DNA of 64,000 nt from Metopolophium dirhodum (lineage: Eukaryota; Arthropoda; Insecta; Hemiptera; Aphididae): positions 12,772,001 to 12,836,000 of the forward strand of contig NC_083562.1 in assembly GCF_019925205.1 (NCBI RefSeq), written 5' to 3'. The notes beneath the pieces were generated by a model. It saw only the letters and a list, made by a program, of their open reading frames with translations, searched no databases and had not been told where the DNA came from. Of this stretch, positions 61,060-64,000 are shown piece by piece. A program made the position numbers and the translations under genes. Within the stretch, counting starts at the first letter, position 1, and each line of letters starts with the position of its first letter.

Positions 61060-63120
61060 TATACAAATATAATTGAAGAGTAACAAAAATACAAACTGAA
61101 ACAATAAAAATAATATATTAGAATCCATGAATTGAATATTAGAATTATTGAGCAGCCATACAGTGTTAAATCTAAAAACAAAGACGATTTATTATTTATT
61201 AATTACTAGAAGACGAAGAATAAAATAAAATATAATATTGTCTAATTATTCCTCGAATTATTCAATTCAATCATATTGGAACAAAATAAATCTAAATGAC
61301 CAATGGTTATTAGCAGGGCTTTGAACTTAATGTGCTTTAGCTTGATATATCTTGTATCAAAAATAACAAAATTTGCACTTATATAATATACATTTGTTTT
61401 AATTAAATTATTTATGTTTAAAGAAACCTACAAAATTTACATAATTTATTACGAAAAATTATGAAAAATTTTATCAAATACATTAAAACTTCAGTGCCTG
61501 TCTGATTGTTATTATATTGTTACCAATTATAGTTTCAATAAATAAGAGCTTAAAGTCAAAGTGATGCTTTAGCATTAAAGTATATTGCTTCAGTCATTAG
61601 CAGACAGATGTCAGACGTGTGTCAACTAATTTATTATTCTTGAGCAAGTTGATAGATGGCTTACCTCTCCTTGCTCATATAAACTTTAGAGTTCCTACTT
61701 ACTCCACTAGATATCTAGATCACACCATCACTTTGTCATTCCACTTCATAATACTAACTGTGGTAGGAATGATCTAATTGATCGGATGGTAATGGTAATT
61801 TGGTTTGTTACTTTTAAGTTTTATTCCATTGTTACCGTAATACATAAGTTTTACTGTGTATTTAGAATAAATACAAAAACCGTATTATTCAAAAAAATGT
61901 ATTCAAACACTTAATAAAGTTGGACAAATATACCTTACCATTGTTCAAGGACAATATGAGAACTGAGTAGGCAGCTGGTAGGTCAACTTTGAACCAACTG
62001 TTATCGTGTGTCAGATTTTTAATCGGTAATAATTTACGCCACTGATTGGAAAAGCTAATTGAAGAAAAAATGAGAAACAGCAGACTTTGGGACATGCAAA
62101 ATGATTAACGTGGACAACAATATTTATCATCTGGACCAGATATTAATAAATTAAGGCTCTCGCCTCTCTAGTCCAGACCATGACTATTACGAAACAATTT
62201 AACAATCGTCTCGTTGTTATTACAGTGCCTGCCTCGATAGACTCTAGTCAACAAGTCTATGTTTTCATTATTAAAAATACTCATAATTTGTAGTAGTGAA
62301 ACTGTACCTGAACCAAATTGTGTAATACTCCGTGTTTCTTTCCCACTCGGCCTCTGAAGTTTCGGACGTTTAAGTTGAACCATAGACAAGAATATGTCTG
62401 TGTTTACAAATTAGTGACTGCTCAATCAGTCGGACAGTCACGTCTTGTCCTAGTGGAAGTCCGGACTGACGAACTCCGAAGTTGCGCATAGAGCAAAGAA
62501 TATATTAGCGAGTAACGAGTAACGATTTTTTTATAGTGAGTTGTGGAAGTGGAACGGACGAACACTTAAAATTTAAAAAATTTAAATGAATAACGAAAAA
62601 GCCGTTTGACGACGATTTGAGTCAGTGGCCAATGAGACGGGCTTGTTCGGCCGCCTTCGAAATACCGTGTCTCCGTTGGTCCACGAATCCATGGATTTCG
62701 ACGTTTATCACACGGACTGTTTGTCTGTTTTGCTTATCACCATTTAGGCTCAGGGTCAGGGCTGTTGAATTTTTATTTTGCAGTTCGCAGTTCGCACCCG
62801 CCACCCGGCTACCTATAGTTGTTTTTGCATTTTACACGGTCAGACGCATTATCAATTATCATATTTTATCGTTCTCCATCGTCATTATATCGTCATTTTC
62901 CGCTTAAAAATTGTAAATCGTAATACGCAATGCCCAAAATGAACGGTCGATTGAATTGTACATGACAGTGTACGATGTGGAAATCGCCACCTTAATTCTC
63001 AGACGCGCCAAAATAGTTTCGCATATGTGATCGCTGCGCACTGTCTGTCGAGCGTTTCGTTCTCGCGAAGCTGTATTATTTATTCATTTTTAATATCGAG
63101 TGTGATATTAGAGGTCCACA
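61060..63120. promoter_or_regulatory. Region between the Aurora kinase and NHE8 genes; possible unassigned exons
   Basis: This holds the kinase promoter and 5' UTR intron and, at 62.9-63.12 kb, the NHE8 5' UTR. On the minus strand, 62308-62383 (MVQLKRPKLQRPSGKETRSI... ending at CAG/GTACAG) and 61939-62054 (open, with WRKLLPIKNLTHDNSWFKVD, ending at G/GTAAGG) look like exons but their phases do not join directly. A third donor-like GAG/GTAAGC lies near 61664. They could belong to an unidentified small gene or be 5' exons of the kinase transcript. Confidence 0.35.
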
Positions 63121-64000
63121 ATGAAGGCATCGATATGTATTCTATTTCTTGTGCTTTGCGGCACGGGACTCAATAATGGCGAAACAAAAATAGTTCTACT
63201 GAATTCCTCCCCACCGATTGCAGCTGACAATGAAGTCAAGAATGTTTCAAATTCCTCAACTACCCCAGAAGTGTCGACGGTCGTGACCAATGAGACGAAT
63301 ACCAATATGACTGAAAAATCAACAGTCGTCACACCCGGTGAGCCTGTATTGCCAAAAAAAGGATCTGCTGAAGAAGAACGCAACAGTTCAATCGCCATTT
63401 TCTTTGTGCTCAGTGTTCTTGCTCTAGGCATACTGCTCATTCATCTCATGTTGTCCACACATTTTCAGTACCTACCTGAAAGTGTGGTAATTGTGTTTCT
63501 TGGTGCTGTTATTGGTCTCATTATTAATCTCATGTCTGAACAGCATATTGCTAATTGGCGCAATGAGGAAGCATTCTCTCCAACAGCATTTTTTCTCGTC
63601 TTGTTACCACCAATTATATTTGAATCTGGTTACAATTTACATAAGGGAAACTTTTTTCAAAACATCGGTTCTATTCTAGTGTTTGCTATTATTGGCACCA
63701 CTATATCGGCTTTAGTTATTGGTGCTGGTATCTATGTCCTTGGCCTAGCTGAGATAGCGTACAAATTAAGTTTTGTTGAAAGCTTTGCGTTTGGATCGTT
63801 AATTTCAGCTGTTGACCCTGTAGCCACAGTAGCTATTTTCCATGCGTTGGATGTAGATCCTGTGTTAAATATGTTAGTATTTGGAGAGAGTATATTGAAT
63901 GACGCAATTGCCATCGTATTGACTACATCAGTATTACAGTCCAACGGACCAGCTATGAGCACTTCTGAAGCTGTACTGACAGGCATCAAGCAGTTCTGTT
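63121..64000 (+). CDS. NHE8: Sodium/hydrogen exchanger, NHE8 type (5' part, cut by window end)
   Basis: 293 codons are open to the window edge; vertebrate NHE8 is about 580 residues, so about half is seen. NHE8-type exchangers swap Na+ or K+ for H+ across Golgi, endosomal or apical membranes. The N-terminus is a cleavable-type hydrophobic leader (MKASICILFLVLCGTGLNNG). A Ser/Thr-rich lumenal stretch follows with N-glycosylation sequons at N28, N41, N44, N57, N62 and N88. Membrane segments start at about residue 91. Family motifs: FFLVLLPPIIFESGY (157-171), SAVDPVATVAIF (229-240) and GESILNDAIAIVL (255-267), with the paired N260 and D261 of the ion-transport region. No intron interrupts the visible part. 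Assignment to the NHE8 subtype over other intracellular NHEs is likely but not proven. Confidence 0.88.
   Translation, partial: MKASICILFLVLCGTGLNNGETKIVLLNSSPPIAADNEVKNVSNSSTTPEVSTVVTNETNTNMTEKSTVVTPGEPVLPKKGSAEEERNSSIAIFFVLSVLALGILLIHLMLSTHFQYLPESVVIVFLGAVIGLIINLMSEQHIANWRNEEAFSPTAFFLVLLPPIIFESGYNLHKGNFFQNIGSILVFAIIGTTISALVIGAGIYVLGLAEIAYKLSFVESFAFGSLISAVDPVATVAIFHALDVDPVLNMLVFGESILNDAIAIVLTTSVLQSNGPAMSTSEAVLTGIKQFC

Noticed and set aside
61060..61128. N-terminal hydrophobic extension of the kinase (MDSNILFLLFQFVFLLLFNY...)
   Set aside because: Aurora kinases are not membrane proteins. The segment reads through a T-rich tract plus CAG that looks like the 3' end of an intron, and MAVVEE gives a normal start.

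Overview
The window looks like nuclear DNA from an aphid (Hemiptera, Aphididae). It is strongly AT-rich, its genes have GT-AG introns, its proteins match insect/animal families, and several of its dispersed repeats are types I associate with aphid genomes, including a decayed copy of the expanded DUF4806 gene family. The species cannot be fixed from the sequence.

Layout. 1-5.4 kb is repeat-rich: a pogo/Tigger-like end, a promoter/first-exon-like repeat, and a decayed Mutator-like element (1426-3618) that interrupts that repeat. 5.4-14.6 kb is a compact housekeeping cluster: ribophorin I and FAM50/XAP5 on the minus strand, then a complete 12-exon TOM1 homologue on the plus strand. 14.6-52.4 kb is almost gene-free. 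It is dominated by two copies, in the same orientation, of a ~12.3-kb non-coding unit (20.0-32.6 and 37.7-50.0 kb, offset about 17.4-17.7 kb), each led by a ~3.5-4-kb tandem array of a ~175-250-bp repeat. A third, shorter array lies at 50.5-51.65 kb. The units carry nested transposon-like palindromes and several copies of a minus-strand first-exon-like module. Between the units lies a DUF4806 pseudogene. 52.4-64 kb is genic again: a six-exon MCRIP/FAM195 homologue (plus), an Aurora B-like kinase (minus), and the 5' part of an NHE8-type Na+/H+ exchanger (plus) cut by the window end.

The genes are unrelated housekeeping functions (N-glycosylation, nuclear/splicing-associated protein, endosomal sorting, corepressor-interacting protein, mitotic kinase, ion exchange) and show no sign of acting as one pathway. 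The unusual content is the duplicated repeat landscape: a direct duplication with inverted-repeat ends, an internal inverted segment in one array, microhomology-bounded deletions between copies, a GC-rich 441-bp insertion with 13-bp target-site duplications, and the eight-copy first-exon-like module with a conserved short reading frame and splice donor.
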